Shown here: in pieces, positions 50,437 through 60,200 of the stretch | How positions within the stretch are numbered: position 1 is the first letter of the stretch | Layout: each line of letters starts with the position of its first letter | Origin: Desulfolutivibrio sulfoxidireducens | GTDB lineage: Bacteria; Desulfobacterota; Desulfovibrionia; Desulfovibrionales; Desulfovibrionaceae | Direction of reading: 5' to 3' | DNA length: 64,000 nucleotides | NCBI RefSeq assembly: GCF_013376475.1 | Contig: NZ_CP045508.1 | Location: forward strand, 679,501-743,500 | Made by a program: the position numbers and the translations under genes | The notes under the pieces: generated by a model | Told to the model about the DNA's origin: nothing | What the model saw: the letters and a program-made list of their open reading frames with translations, nothing else | Database searches by the model: none

Positions 50437-50476
50437 CTTGGCGGCCGTACCCCCGGGCGGCCGCGCGAAGTCTGTC

Positions 50477-50500
50477 CGATCTGGCGCCCTTGGTGCCGTA
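50477..50500. repeat. att-like direct repeat, right copy
   Basis: Exact 24-base copy of 46719-46742, ending GTGCCGTA, where a TAG would complete the original argC stop. The sequence after it (GGAGGGGGAGAAG...) is probably the native argC downstream region. Confidence 0.8.
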
Positions 50501-50519
50501 GGAGGGGGAGAAGAGAAGA

Positions 50520-50577
50520 TTTTGGGGGAAACTTCTTGAAAGAAGTTTCCCCCAAACCCCTTTCAAGAACTTTTGGC
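50520..50577. repeat. Dispersed hairpin repeat, diverged copy
   Basis: A hairpin TTTGGGGGAAACTTCTT with its complement, then ACCCCTTTCAAGAACTTTTGGCGGC. It resembles the GGGGGGAAACCTTTT family in the reverse arrangement. It lies just after the right att-like repeat, where argC probably originally ended. Confidence 0.55.
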
Positions 50578-50580
50578 GGC

Positions 50581-50625
50581 GAGGTCCCCGGTGCGTTTCG
50601 CGCACCGGGGACCTCGTGGTTTTTT
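50581..50625 (+). terminator. Strong Rho-independent terminator
   Basis: Arms GAGGTCCCCGGTGCG (50581-50595) and CGCACCGGGGACCTC (50601-50615) form a perfect 15-bp stem with a TTTCG loop, followed by GTGGTTTTTT. Probably the original terminator of argC before island insertion. Confidence 0.88.
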
Positions 50626-50648
50626 GGGGGGAGGCAAGGGGAGGGCCG

Positions 50649-51944
50649 CTATTCCTCGTTGCGGTCGTCGATGAGCCGCTTGGTCTTGCCGAACGAGCGC
50701 GGCAGATCGCCGGGGGCCACGATCTCCACCCAGCCCCGGGCCAGAAGATGCTTGCGCAACTCCACCGATACCGCCTCGGACAGGTTCTGGTCGAATTCGG
50801 CCGAAACGCCGAGCTTGCGCTCGATCTTGACCAGCATCTGGTCCCGGCCGTCCTTGCGCGTCAGGCGAATCTGAAACTCCGAGCCGAGTTCCGGGAAGTG
50901 CTCCACGACGGCGGCGATCTGGCCCGGATAGACGTTGACGCCGCGAAAGATGAACATGTCGTCGGACCGGCCCAGAATGCGGTCGTGGCGTGGCAGGCAA
51001 AGGCCGCACGGGCAGTCCCCGGGGATGATCCGGGTCAGGTCCCGGGTGCGGTAGCGGATCAGCGGCGAGGCCTCCTTTCGAAGCGTGGTGACCACGATTT
51101 CCCCCACCTCGCCCGGGGCCACTGGTTGCAGGGTCTCGGGGTCGAGCACCTCCAGGATGTACAGGTCGGCCCAGTAGTGGATGCCGGTGTGGGCCGCGCA
51201 TTCCAGGCCCGCGCCCGGGCCGTAGAGCTCGGTCATGCCCGAGATGTCGAAGCTGTCTTCAAGGCCCAGCCAGTCCACGAACCGGGCGCGCATTTTCGGG
51301 GTATGGGTCTCGGCCCCGAAGATGGCCTTTTTCAGGGCTATTTTTTTCCTGAGATTGTGTTTGGCCACCTCCTCGGCCAGAAGCAGGGCCATGGAGGCCG
51401 TGGAACACAGGCAGGTGGTCTGGAGGTCCTCCAGGAGCTGGAGGTGGATCTCCATGTTTCCCGGACCGATGGGCACGCTCATGGCCCCGAAGCGCTCGCA
51501 GCCGAGCTGGAATCCGGCCCCGGCGGTCCACAGGCCGTAGCCCACGGCGATCTGCACCCGGTCGGCGGTGGTCAGCCCGGCCAGTTCGTAGCAGCGGGCG
51601 AACATGTCCTTCCAGGTGTCGATGTCGTTTTGGGTGTAGGCCAGGATCTTGCGCTTGCCCGTGGTGCCGCTTGAGGCGTGGATGCGCACCACGTCTCGCT
51701 CGGGCACGGACAGAAGCGGCAGGGGATAGCCCCGGCGCAGTTCGTCCACGGTGGTCACCGGGATGCGGGAGAGATCGTCCAGGCTGACGGTGCCGGCCGG
51801 GTCGTAGCCGGCCTGGGCCAGGCGTTCGCGGTAGCGGGCATTGCCGGCATAGGCGTGGCGCAGGGTCCAGTTGAGGCCCTGGGTCTGGATGGCGTGGATT
51901 TTTTCGGGGCTGAGGCTGGGGAGAAAACGGTGCTGTGCAGACAT
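50649..51944 (-). CDS. paaK: Phenylacetate-CoA ligase
   Basis: Adenylate-forming enzyme that activates phenylacetate or related aryl acids to CoA thioesters. The phosphate loop is SSGTTGKRKI (about residue 96). Later motifs include GMTELYGPG, YRTRDLTRII and GRSDDMFIFRGVNVYPGQI, and a C-terminal PRSFGKTKRLIDD lysine region. The ATG at 51944 (MSAQHRFLPSLSP) has GAGGAATAAC upstream. Length of 431 residues is normal. It stands alone; related genes in sulfate reducers often serve aromatic amino acid fermentation, which is inference here. Confidence 0.94.
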   Translation of the reverse strand: MSAQHRFLPSLSPEKIHAIQTQGLNWTLRHAYAGNARYRERLAQAGYDPAGTVSLDDLSRIPVTTVDELRRGYPLPLLSVPERDVVRIHASSGTTGKRKILAYTQNDIDTWKDMFARCYELAGLTTADRVQIAVGYGLWTAGAGFQLGCERFGAMSVPIGPGNMEIHLQLLEDLQTTCLCSTASMALLLAEEVAKHNLRKKIALKKAIFGAETHTPKMRARFVDWLGLEDSFDISGMTELYGPGAGLECAAHTGIHYWADLYILEVLDPETLQPVAPGEVGEIVVTTLRKEASPLIRYRTRDLTRIIPGDCPCGLCLPRHDRILGRSDDMFIFRGVNVYPGQIAAVVEHFPELGSEFQIRLTRKDGRDQMLVKIERKLGVSAEFDQNLSEAVSVELRKHLLARGWVEIVAPGDLPRSFGKTKRLIDDRNEE

Positions 51945-52012
51945 GTTATTCCTCATATTCAAAATAAAAAACGTCTGGGGCCTCTTCAGCGTATCGCAGC
52001 CAGACGTGGACG

Positions 52013-52324
52013 TCATCGCTCATACACGGTGTTTCCCCGTTCGATTTCCATGAGAAAGGAGGTCCGGGGCGCGTTGGGGCGAATGGGGATGATGTCCAGG
52101 GCGATGTCGTCCGCAATGCGTCGGGTCTTTTCGCGATATTTCATGGCCAGGGGGAGATAGCCTTCCGCGCTGTCCTGGAAAATGGCCACATCCATGTCGT
52201 GCGGGGAATCGCTTTGCACAAAGGACCCGAACACCACGATACGGACGATTTCCCGCTCCCGCTTGAGGCAGGAGACAAGTTCGTCCACGAGTCGCTTTTT
52301 ATCGGCGGCGGATATCCGGGTCAT
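52013..52324 (-). CDS. MNT-type nucleotidyltransferase domain protein
   Basis: The 103-residue product has the minimal nucleotidyltransferase motif IVVFGSFVQSDSPHDMDVAIF, with the GS and the two catalytic aspartates. Such proteins are often antitoxin partners of HEPN toxins. No HEPN gene is adjacent here: the neighbours are paaK (downstream) and an EamA transporter (upstream). It is therefore an orphan or a stand-alone nucleotidyltransferase. Confidence 0.85.
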   Translation of the reverse strand: MTRISAADKKRLVDELVSCLKREREIVRIVVFGSFVQSDSPHDMDVAIFQDSAEGYLPLAMKYREKTRRIADDIALDIIPIRPNAPRTSFLMEIERGNTVYER

Positions 52325-52355
52325 GTCGGGCCTCCGTGACGCACGGGCACGTACG

Positions 52356-53222
52356 CTACCCCAAAAGCGCGATAAAAAAAACTCCCGCCACCATGAGCGC
52401 CGCGCCGGCCAGGCGTTCGGAAAGACCCTTTTCCCGGAACACCAACGCCCCGAGGAGCACCCCGAACACGGCGCTTAGGCGCTTGACCGCGATGACGTAG
52501 GGCACCAGGGTCATGGTCAGGGCGATCATCTGAAAGGCCACGGAGACAGCCTCGCAAGCGCCCGCGGCCGCGATGGCCCGGGGATTTTTCGCGATCTGGG
52601 CCAATACTCCCGACGAACGCCAGAACACCAGGGGGGTGAGCATGACGGTGGTGGCCGCGTAGGCGCAAAAGACCCAGGCCACGGGCGAGGAGGCGTTCAA
52701 GCCCATGCGGTCGATATTGGCGCACAGGCTCCACAAAAAGGCCACCAGAAGCATGATGCGCGGCCCCTTGTGGACCAGAAGGGCCTTGAACGGGGCGAAG
52801 ACGCCGTGGATGAGCAGTTTGAGGTTGAGCACGTAGGACCCGGCCACGATGAGAAAAATGCCCACGAGTCCGGCCGCGTCCGGGAATTCACCGATCATCA
52901 GCGGGCTCGTGACCAGCATGAAAAGCGGCGACAGGGTGAGCATGGGCAGGGTCAGGGACAGGTCCGAGGCCCGGATGGCCGTGGAATACAAAAGCAGGTT
53001 CACGGCCCCGAAAGCGCCGCTTACGGCCACGAGCCACCAGAACCCGGGGCCGACCTCGGGAAATCCGGCGTAAAGGACCATGATCCCCAGAACCGCCGAG
53101 GTGGCCAGGCAATAGCTCCAGGTGGCCGCCACCACGTCCACATCGGCCATGGCCTTTTTGAGGAAGGCGTCCTTGGCGGCCTGCAGAAAAGCGGCCGCAA
53201 TCATGATGGCAACCCAGGTCAT
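52356..53222 (-). CDS. EamA/DMT-family membrane transporter
   Basis: The product (288 residues from the ATG at 53222, MTWVAIMIAAAFLQAAKDAF) has about ten hydrophobic helices arranged as two EamA repeats, each of about five helices. Late in the sequence PYVIAVKRLSAVFGVLLGALVFREKG matches the second EamA motif. Substrate is unknown; metabolite efflux is typical. A GTG at 53282 would add 20 residues; neither start has a clear ribosome site. Confidence 0.82.
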   Translation of the reverse strand: MTWVAIMIAAAFLQAAKDAFLKKAMADVDVVAATWSYCLATSAVLGIMVLYAGFPEVGPGFWWLVAVSGAFGAVNLLLYSTAIRASDLSLTLPMLTLSPLFMLVTSPLMIGEFPDAAGLVGIFLIVAGSYVLNLKLLIHGVFAPFKALLVHKGPRIMLLVAFLWSLCANIDRMGLNASSPVAWVFCAYAATTVMLTPLVFWRSSGVLAQIAKNPRAIAAAGACEAVSVAFQMIALTMTLVPYVIAVKRLSAVFGVLLGALVFREKGLSERLAGAALMVAGVFFIALLG

Positions 53223-53350
53223 GGGGGGAGTTGTGGCCGCAAACCGGGCAAAAGGAAAGGGGATGTTGCCGCCCGGGCGCACAGAGGAGTAAGAGGGATA
53301 CCGTCAAAGGCGGGCCGTGCCCGGCGTGCGGCCGGGAAGAGGAGGAGGCC

Positions 53351-53818
53351 ATGGGCGGGGAGCAGATATTCCAGGTGGTTCCGGCGGCGGTGAAGACGTG
53401 GTGGATCACCGTTCTTTTCGTCGGACTGGCGGTGTTTCTTCTGGCGGTGATGGTCTTCGTGCGCCAGATGGTGGAGAACGTGTCCAAGGCCAGTTTCGCC
53501 GTGGACGGCCAGGCCCTGGAGATACGGGCCTGGCCCTACGGCCGGGCCATCCCGCTGGGCGACCTGGACCTGGAGAAGGCCCGGATCGCGGACCCGGCCA
53601 CGGATCCCGAGGCCCGGCTGTCCTGGAAGCGAAACGGCGTGAACCTGGGCGCGCTTCGAGCCGGATGGTGGAAGCTCAAGGCCGGGGGCAAGGCCCTGGT
53701 CTTTCTCACCGCACCGGGAAAGGCGGTCTATCTGCCCACCCGCCAGGGCTATGTCCTGATGGCCACCGTGTCCGATCCGCAAGGCTTTCTGGACGCCCTG
53801 CGCCACAGGGCGCGGTAA
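53351..53818 (+). CDS. Bacterial PH-domain-like membrane protein
   Basis: The 155-residue product starts MGGEQIFQVVPAAVKTWWITVLFVGLAVF with one N-terminal membrane segment (about residues 14-35). The rest is a beta-rich domain with AIPLGDLDLEKARIADP, AGGKALVFLTAPGKAVYLPT and a C-terminal VSDPQGFLDAL, similar to the bacterial PH (DUF304-like) fold. GGAGGAGGCC precedes the ATG. Function unknown. Divergent from the EamA gene. Confidence 0.75.
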   Translation: MGGEQIFQVVPAAVKTWWITVLFVGLAVFLLAVMVFVRQMVENVSKASFAVDGQALEIRAWPYGRAIPLGDLDLEKARIADPATDPEARLSWKRNGVNLGALRAGWWKLKAGGKALVFLTAPGKAVYLPTRQGYVLMATVSDPQGFLDALRHRAR

Positions 53819-53933
53819 GCGGGCCGAAGGGCACGACCCGGGCGGATTTGGCCGCGTCCGCCGCGCAAAAAGCGGGACCGGTCGCCCGGCCCCGCCCATG
53901 CGTTTTTTCCTACGTCCGCGTCGCCGCGCCCGA

Positions 53934-55316
53934 TTACGCCGTCACCGGCAGATCCGCGCTGCCCCAGGCCATGATGCCGCCGGCCAGGGAGGCCACCCGG
54001 GTGAAGCCCTTTTTGATCAGCAGGCCGGCCGCGATGTTCGAGCGATAGCCCGAGGCGCACAGCATGACCAGTTCCGTATCCTTGGGCACGTCGGGCGTCT
54101 TGCCCTCGATGAGGTCCGTCAGCGGCAGGTGCATGGCCCCGGCCAGGTGCCCCGAGGCCCATTCGGCCGGGGTGCGCACGTCCAGGACCCGGGCCTGGCC
54201 GGCCTCCAGGTGTTCCGCCAACCGCCGGGGAGCGATCAGGCGCAGTTGGTCCACGGGCCGTCCGGACAGGAGCCAGCCCATGATCCCGTCGCGCAAATAT
54301 CCCATGATCCGGTCGTAGCCGATGCGGTGCAACTCCAGGGTCATGCGTTCGTAGTCGTCGCGGTTCGGGGTGACCAGGAGGATGTCCGCGTCCGGGTCCA
54401 CGACCATGCCCACCCAGTTGGCGAGCTGCTTCTCGAACCCGATGTTCAGGCTTCCCGGGATGTGCATGCCGGCGAAGGCCGCGCCCTCGCGCACGTCGAT
54501 GACCACCGAGCCGCGCTTCATCTCCTCCTCGAACTGTTCCGGGGTCAGGGCCCGGTCCAGGGGACAGGCGTCGAGCAGGTTCGCGCCCTTCATATTGGTG
54601 GCGATGATGTGGCTGAAGCTCTTGGGCCGCACGGGGAAGGCCGACAGGACCTCTTTCTTGAAGGATTCGAAATCCGCAAAACGCAGCATGGGGTTGGCCC
54701 GGCGCTCGTAGCCCAGCGTGGAACTCTGCTTGGCGCTCATGCCCCGGCCGCACAGGGAGCCCTGGCCGTGGGCCGGGTAGACCTCCATGTGGTCGGGATA
54801 GTTGGCCAGCTTGACGTACAGGCTGTCGTAGAGGTTCTTGACCTGGCCCTCCAGGATCTGGTTGCCGGGCAGGTCGGGCCGGCCGATGTCGCCGACGAAA
54901 AGCAGGTCGCCGGTTAAAATCATCTCCGGCTCGGCCGAGCGCGCCAGATCCGTGACCACAAGGGAAATGGACTGGGGGGTGTGGCCCGGGGTGAAGAGCA
55001 CCTCCATGCGGGCCGCGCCGATCTCGATGACGTTACCTTCGCTGAGGCCCTTGTGGGCGTACGTGACCGGGGAATCGACGTGCACGTAAATGTCCGCGCC
55101 GGTGGCGGCCCGAAGCTCCTGGTCGCCGCTTATGTGGTCGGCGTGGACGTGGGTGTTGATGACGTGGGTGATGCGCATGCCCTCGTCGCGGGCGATGTCC
55201 AGGTAGTCCTGGATGTCCCGCTTGGGGTCGACCACGGCCACGGACTTGGCCCGGGGACAGCCGATCATGTAGGAGAAACAGCCCAGGCCCGGGGTGACGA
55301 TCTGCTTGAAATACAT
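53934..55316 (-). CDS. Metallo-beta-lactamase hydrolase fused to two rhodanese domains
   Basis: Persulfide-dioxygenase-like or sulfur-handling protein. The N-terminal MBL fold has THVHADHISGD, LFTPGHTPQS and ILTGDLLFVGDIGRPDL plus a late YPAHGQG. A first rhodanese domain (about residues 265-350) lacks the usual active-site cysteine (LLVTPNRDDYERM). A second (about 365-455) keeps it in VMLCASGYRSN. The 460-residue layout matches known glyoxalase II-like/rhodanese fusions that act on glutathione persulfide or related sulfur species. No partner genes are visible. Confidence 0.88.
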   Translation of the reverse strand: MYFKQIVTPGLGCFSYMIGCPRAKSVAVVDPKRDIQDYLDIARDEGMRITHVINTHVHADHISGDQELRAATGADIYVHVDSPVTYAHKGLSEGNVIEIGAARMEVLFTPGHTPQSISLVVTDLARSAEPEMILTGDLLFVGDIGRPDLPGNQILEGQVKNLYDSLYVKLANYPDHMEVYPAHGQGSLCGRGMSAKQSSTLGYERRANPMLRFADFESFKKEVLSAFPVRPKSFSHIIATNMKGANLLDACPLDRALTPEQFEEEMKRGSVVIDVREGAAFAGMHIPGSLNIGFEKQLANWVGMVVDPDADILLVTPNRDDYERMTLELHRIGYDRIMGYLRDGIMGWLLSGRPVDQLRLIAPRRLAEHLEAGQARVLDVRTPAEWASGHLAGAMHLPLTDLIEGKTPDVPKDTELVMLCASGYRSNIAAGLLIKKGFTRVASLAGGIMAWGSADLPVTA

Positions 55317-55559
55317 GGCGGTCCGTCCTTTTGGATGCGATGTGGCGAGTTGTTCGTTCCCGATGCGGCGGCCGTCCGCCGTCCGGAACCGGCGCGTCCG
55401 GTGACGTATCTCAGGGCATGCCGGGGGAAATCCGGTTCTCGAGGATCATACCCATATTTTCCCGGGAGGCAACCCGCGTGGCGTCCCTCAAAAAATCCGG
55501 ATCGCCCGGACAGGGCGTCGCGGTGGAAAGCGAAGGCGTTGAAACCGTCACGGGATTCC

Positions 55560-55592
55560 AAAGGGCTTTAGCCCTTTGGCCGCCGGAGGCAT
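55560..55592. repeat. Short copy of the dispersed repeat
   Basis: AAAGGGCTTTAGCCCTTTGGCCGCCGGAGGCATTC contains a short hairpin (AAAGGGCT with its complement) and the constant GGCCGCCGGAGGCATTC end seen in other copies. It lies in the 375-base gap between the MBL-rhodanese gene and the peroxiredoxin gene. That gap holds no convincing gene. Confidence 0.6.
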
Positions 55593-55691
55593 TCTACCCC
55601 GACACCTCCCGGGGACGAGCAAGGCCTTCCCGGCGCGACACGGAACGAGGAGGTGAGCGGTCCGCGCCGGGAAGGGTTTGGGTCAATCCCG

Positions 55692-56321
55692 CTACAGGGG
55701 CTTGTGGCAGAACCACCAGTCGAAGCATTCGTATTCGCCGGGGCGCTTTTTGGCGGTGGCCACGTCCTTGGCCGGGGGCACGATGACCCGGTCCTTGATC
55801 AGTTCGTTGTCCGGCCAGCCGGCGGGGATGGCCACGCCCTTCTCGTCGGAGACCTGCAGGCCTCTGACCGCGCGCAGGATTTCGTCGATGTTCCGGCCCA
55901 GTTCCTGGGGATAGTAGAAGATGACGCGCACGATGCCCTTGGGGTCCACGATGAACACGGCGCGCACGGTGTTGGTGCCCTTGGCCGGATGGATCATGCC
56001 CAGGGTCTCGGCGACCTTGCCGCAATCGTCGGCGATGACCGGGAATTCGATCTCCACGCCGAGCTTTTCCTTGATCCATTCCATCCATTTGATGTGCGAG
56101 AAGACCTGGTCGATGGACAGGCCGATGAGTTCGCAACCAAGCTTCTTGAATTCAGGCATCCGCTTCTGGAAGGCCACGAATTCCGTGGTGCATACGGGGG
56201 TGTAGTCGGCGGGATGGCTGAAAAGCACGAACCATTTGCCCTTCATGTCCTTAGGCAGGTTCATGGTGCCGTGGGTGGTGACGACTTCGATCTCGGGGAA
56301 CTGGGTGCCGATGGGGAACAT
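55692..56321 (-). CDS. Peroxiredoxin, Prx6-type
   Basis: Thiol peroxidase. The 209-residue product starts at the ATG 56321 ([18 protein letters not shown]) with a strong AGGAGGATCGCC site. The peroxidatic cysteine lies in [15 protein letters not shown]. The C-terminal part contains [21 protein letters not shown], characteristic of the Prx6/AhpC-TSA long form, and ends [12 protein letters not shown] with further cysteines. Acts on hydrogen peroxide and organic peroxides in the cytoplasm. Confidence 0.94.
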   Translation of the reverse strand: MFPIGTQFPEIEVVTTHGTMNLPKDMKGKWFVLFSHPADYTPVCTTEFVAFQKRMPEFKKLGCELIGLSIDQVFSHIKWMEWIKEKLGVEIEFPVIADDCGKVAETLGMIHPAKGTNTVRAVFIVDPKGIVRVIFYYPQELGRNIDEILRAVRGLQVSDEKGVAIPAGWPDNELIKDRVIVPPAKDVATAKKRPGEYECFDWWFCHKPL

Positions 56322-56431
56322 GGCGATCCTCCTGGGAATGGTTTGGGGTTTGAGACCGTGCTCCCGGACCGTTTGCATCCCCTCGGGGTATTTTCGGTGT
56401 CTCGGGAGCAACTGAAATTTGTTTTCAATCC

Positions 56432-56447
56432 GAATTAAGAACAATTC
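56432..56447. promoter_or_regulatory. Candidate regulatory inverted repeat upstream of peroxiredoxin
   Basis: GAATTAAGAACAATTC forms the inverted repeat GAATT-N6-AATTC about 110 bases upstream of the peroxiredoxin start, in an AT-rich stretch. It could be a PerR- or Fur-like site; the match is weak. Confidence 0.3.
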
Positions 56448-56515
56448 CTATTTAAGCCCGGAGGACCGGGGCGTCAAGAAAAAAGTGAAGACTTTCCCTC
56501 TTTCTTTTTATGGTG

Positions 56516-56855
56516 TTATTTCAGAAAGATGGGACGAGCCGGGGAGAGGTCCCGGCGGGCCGGGGCACGGGCGTGGATGCAGATATGGCCCGCTGCCTAG
56601 TGGATGGCTTTGCGGGCCGGGATCGCGCATCGAGGGGGGCGGAAAGGACTGACGGGGTGGGCGTCGGCGTCGGGAGGCAAACGACTGGGAGGCAAGGAGA
56701 ACGGGGGTCAGGCCGGGCTTCGGCCGGGGAGGCGGCGGGGGGTGGTCGCAATGCCCTGGGAGGCGCTGTGAGGGATGGCCCGGCGCGCGGGCGCGGCCGA
56801 AGTGCCCCGGGCGGAACTGCGGCGGGTATGCCCGGCACGGTGGGCGCGGCGACAA
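56516..56855. other. GC-rich gap with no convincing gene
   Basis: This stretch between the peroxiredoxin promoter region and hicB carries open frames on both strands, but the predicted proteins are glycine-, arginine- and proline-rich and lack any conserved pattern. I see no gene, RNA or hairpin worth naming. Confidence 0.6.
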
Positions 56856-57254
56856 TCAGGCCGAGGTGAGCCGGTCCAGATAGTCCCTTGCGGCGGCGGC
56901 CAGAAAGCCCGAGCGGGTCATGCCTTCGGTCTTGGCGGCCCGGTCCACATGGGAAAGCAGCCGTTCGCCCATGGTGATGTTCACGCGCTTCTGGCGCGAT
57001 TCGAGGGCCGCCAGGGGCACGGGGAAGACCAGGGTTCCGGCCGGGGCGGCGTCACGCACGGCCGCATGAGGGGAGGGGGGCGGCACGGGCATGCCCAGGT
57101 CCTTCAAGGTCTGGACGTGGCCGTCCAGGGCGTCGGCGGCCATGGCCAGGGCCTGCTGCTCGTCGTCGCCCTCGGTGATGCAACCGGGCAGGTCCGGAAA
57201 GGTGACGGTGAAGCCGCCGCTGGCGTCGGGTTCGAAGATGGCGTGGTAGTACAT
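56856..57254 (-). CDS. hicB: HicB-type antitoxin (no HicA partner seen)
   Basis: The 132-residue product starts MYYHAIFEPDASGGFTVTFPDLPGCITEGDDEQQALAMAADALDG, the HicB degenerate RNase H fold, and ends with a ribbon-helix-helix region RQKRVNITMGERLLSHVDRAAKTEGMTRSGFLAAAARDYLDRL. HicA, a small double-stranded-RNA-binding-fold toxin of about 60 residues, normally lies next to it. None is found on either side: upstream is the TPR-MBL gene, 9 bases away, and downstream is a gene-free gap. There is no good ribosome site. Confidence 0.88.
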   Translation of the reverse strand: MYYHAIFEPDASGGFTVTFPDLPGCITEGDDEQQALAMAADALDGHVQTLKDLGMPVPPPSPHAAVRDAAPAGTLVFPVPLAALESRQKRVNITMGERLLSHVDRAAKTEGMTRSGFLAAAARDYLDRLTSA

Positions 57255-57263
57255 ATAGTTGAA

Positions 57264-60200
57264 TTATTGCTTAGTTTCTTGTGAAATAGAAGTCATCGAT
57301 TTATCGACAGGCTGTGATTCGTTCCGAAGATACCAACCAAATCCTTTTACTCTAGATTTTCTATGCTTCGTAGATGCATCTTTTATTCGTTTATGCTCGC
57401 CACTTTTTTCAAAATATTCATTTGATGATTTAGCAAGATAGCAAATATTCCTGTCTTCAGAACTGCAAAAAAATTCTGATGGTTCAGAAAGATATCCAGC
57501 GTCGTCGATGTCTTCATGATTTTCTTGTAGACAAAATATTTTATCTTCAAAAATGTTGTATTCGAAGTTAATATCGCCTGGTAGTACTATAGGTATTTGA
57601 TCTGAAGGCGTAATAATTTCATTAAGGCGATCTCTAATAAATTCGACAACTTTTCTTCTGGAGCTTGAAAACTCCTCACCAAATTCTGATATAAGAGCAA
57701 GCTTTGATTTAATGCATGAAATTATGCGAACGGTACCGATAATTCCAAGATGATTAGGGTAAAGTCTTTCTTCAACTGGTAGTTCACTAAATTCAGACTC
57801 TTTGATTGAACCAAGATGGACAATCAACAAATCTACCATATTTGCCTTAGAATGCTCGCCATAGCATTCCCATATTTCAGGTTTTGAGGTGTTAGCAACA
57901 AATTTAGAGCTTTCCGATTCATCTGTTTTTTTATTTTTTATTCGAGGGAACAGGCTTGTGTCGGACGTTAATAATATACGACGGGTACCGTTTTGCGTAT
58001 CTGGACTTTCAGAGTTTGCTTTCATCTCAAAACTAAGGCCAACAGCATGGTTCTGGCTCACAACTTCATCATGATAGGCTGGAAGAACAATCATAACAAA
58101 ATTTTCTTTATCTTCCAAATGAATATGGTCACCAGGATAAATGCATCGGCATATTCCAAAATAATTTTCATGAAGATTAATGTACCCAGAATACTTCTTA
58201 AAGCTCCCGAGATTCATGTATAAGTTGATTTTTTTAGGAGGTGTATCCCGATGAGATTGATTGTTTTCATTAAACTTGTAAGCCATGGTCAAAAGTGATT
58301 CGAGATCTGCTGTATGGTCGTTATGGGAATGAGTTATGACAATAGTATCAATGTCAGCCATCCTCAGTCCGGCATTGGAAAAGTTTTCAATAAAATTGAG
58401 TCCGGGATCGATCACCACCCCATGGTTATTGTGACGTAGGTAGTATCCGCCTCCTAGCGAGCGCTCGTCTAATTCTTTGGCTGGTATTATCGGGGTATAA
58501 GAATTCCATTTCCTTAGCACTAGAAATACAGACTTTTCATTTGCTGCTGGAGTTGCACTTAAAAATAACATGCGATCTTGGGTTGTTTTTTTCATTGATG
58601 CGAGGATGCTGCCCATGCTATCTTTTTTTTGTTGAATAATAGCAAGAATCTGATCAAGGGGTATTGGTTCTGTTGATGATGATTTCTGGCTACTATTCGA
58701 GCGACGTGTAAGAAGACTTTCCAGTTTGTGAGCATTGTCCAAGGTTTGCCGCAATTCATCAACTTGTCGAATTATTTGATCATCATTTGATGATTGTAGT
58801 GCTTTTTCTCTCAAGATTTTTGATGCTTGCGGGAACTCGCCTAAACTTATGTAAGCCTTTGCTTGCGATAAGAGAACAAAAATTCGTAACATTGGATCTG
58901 GATTATTGTTGAGTACGGCATTATAAGCTGATATTGCAGATGTAAAATCCCCAACTAGTTGATATGAAAGACCTATGTAGTAGTTTGCCTCATTGTATTC
59001 TGAGGCCGTTGAAGGTATTTGAGAAAAATATTTGATAGAATTTTCTACATTTCCATAGTGATATTCGATGCGACCGATTTTTATGAGGTCCTGAAAAGAG
59101 CTATTAGAAGCAGTTGTTCCGTAATGTTTTCTCGCAAGATCAAGAACCCGCTGTTTTCCTATTTGTGCCTTGGCGTTTTTTTTATCCACATCGATAGATT
59201 TTTCATAAGAAGACAATGCGTTTTCAAAATCAGATTTGCTTTCATATGCGAGGCCTTTGTTGAATAAAGTGTCAGTATCATAAGAATTAATAGCTAATGC
59301 TTTGTCGTATGATTGAATTGCTTCGTCGTATTTTTTCAATGCAAAATATACATTCCCTTTTCCGTTCCATGCGAAAGAAAAATTTTGATCAAGCTCGATG
59401 GCTTTACCGTAGGCGCTAAGGGCTGAACCTAAATTATTATCCTCTAGATAGACATTACCCATTCCATTCCAGGCAGCTGGATACTTCTCGTTTAAATAAA
59501 CTGCTTGTTTATATGAATCAAGGGCATCCTTTCTGCGGGATAGTTTCAATAATGCATTTCCTTTTCCGTTCCAAGCAAATACAAAGTGCTTGTCTAGTTC
59601 TATGGCCGTAGTGTATGCATTGAGTGCTTGGTCGAACATGGTAAGTTCATAGTATAGATTTCCTTTGTTATACCATGCTCCGGCAAAGGCTGGATCAATT
59701 TTTATTGCCATGTCGTAGGCGCTGAATGCTTCATCGAAATGGCCAAGATCCTTGAGTACGTTTCCTTTGCCATTCCATGCTGCAGTAAAATTTTTATCAA
59801 ATTGCAAAGCTTTTTCGTATGCTTGAAGAGCATCATTTTCGCGATTTAGAGAACGCAGTATATTCCCCTTGTTGTGCCAAGCAACTGAGTATGTTTCATC
59901 TATTCCAATGGCTTTGTCATAGGCATGCAACGATTCATCATAGCTCTTCATTTCTTGAAGTGCATTCGCCTTGTTGTTCCATGCAGTTGCATAAGATATA
60001 TCTATTTGTAAAGATTTTTCATGAGCTTCAAGCGCTTCTTGGTATCTCTTTAAACTGTAATAAGTATTACCATAGTTTGTCCATAATCTTGGATTGGTTG
60101 GCACCAGTTCAATAGCTTTTTGAAAAGCAATTAATGCATCTTCATATTTATCTAGGATTAATAATGCATGCCCTTGCCCAAGGTAGTCGTTGCCGCTATT

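Noticed and set aside
52013-53222. HEPN-MNT toxin-antitoxin pair
   Set aside because: The MNT protein is clear, but the adjacent upstream gene is an integral-membrane EamA transporter and no HEPN-like small gene lies on either side.
55331-55786. A plus-strand frame between the MBL-rhodanese and peroxiredoxin genes
   Set aside because: It runs through a dispersed repeat and into the peroxiredoxin gene on the opposite strand; it has no ribosome site and no recognisable domain.
56510-56869. A 119-codon plus-strand frame before hicB
   Set aside because: The product is almost all glycine, arginine and alanine without any conserved pattern, and the opposite strand is equally open, as expected from base composition.
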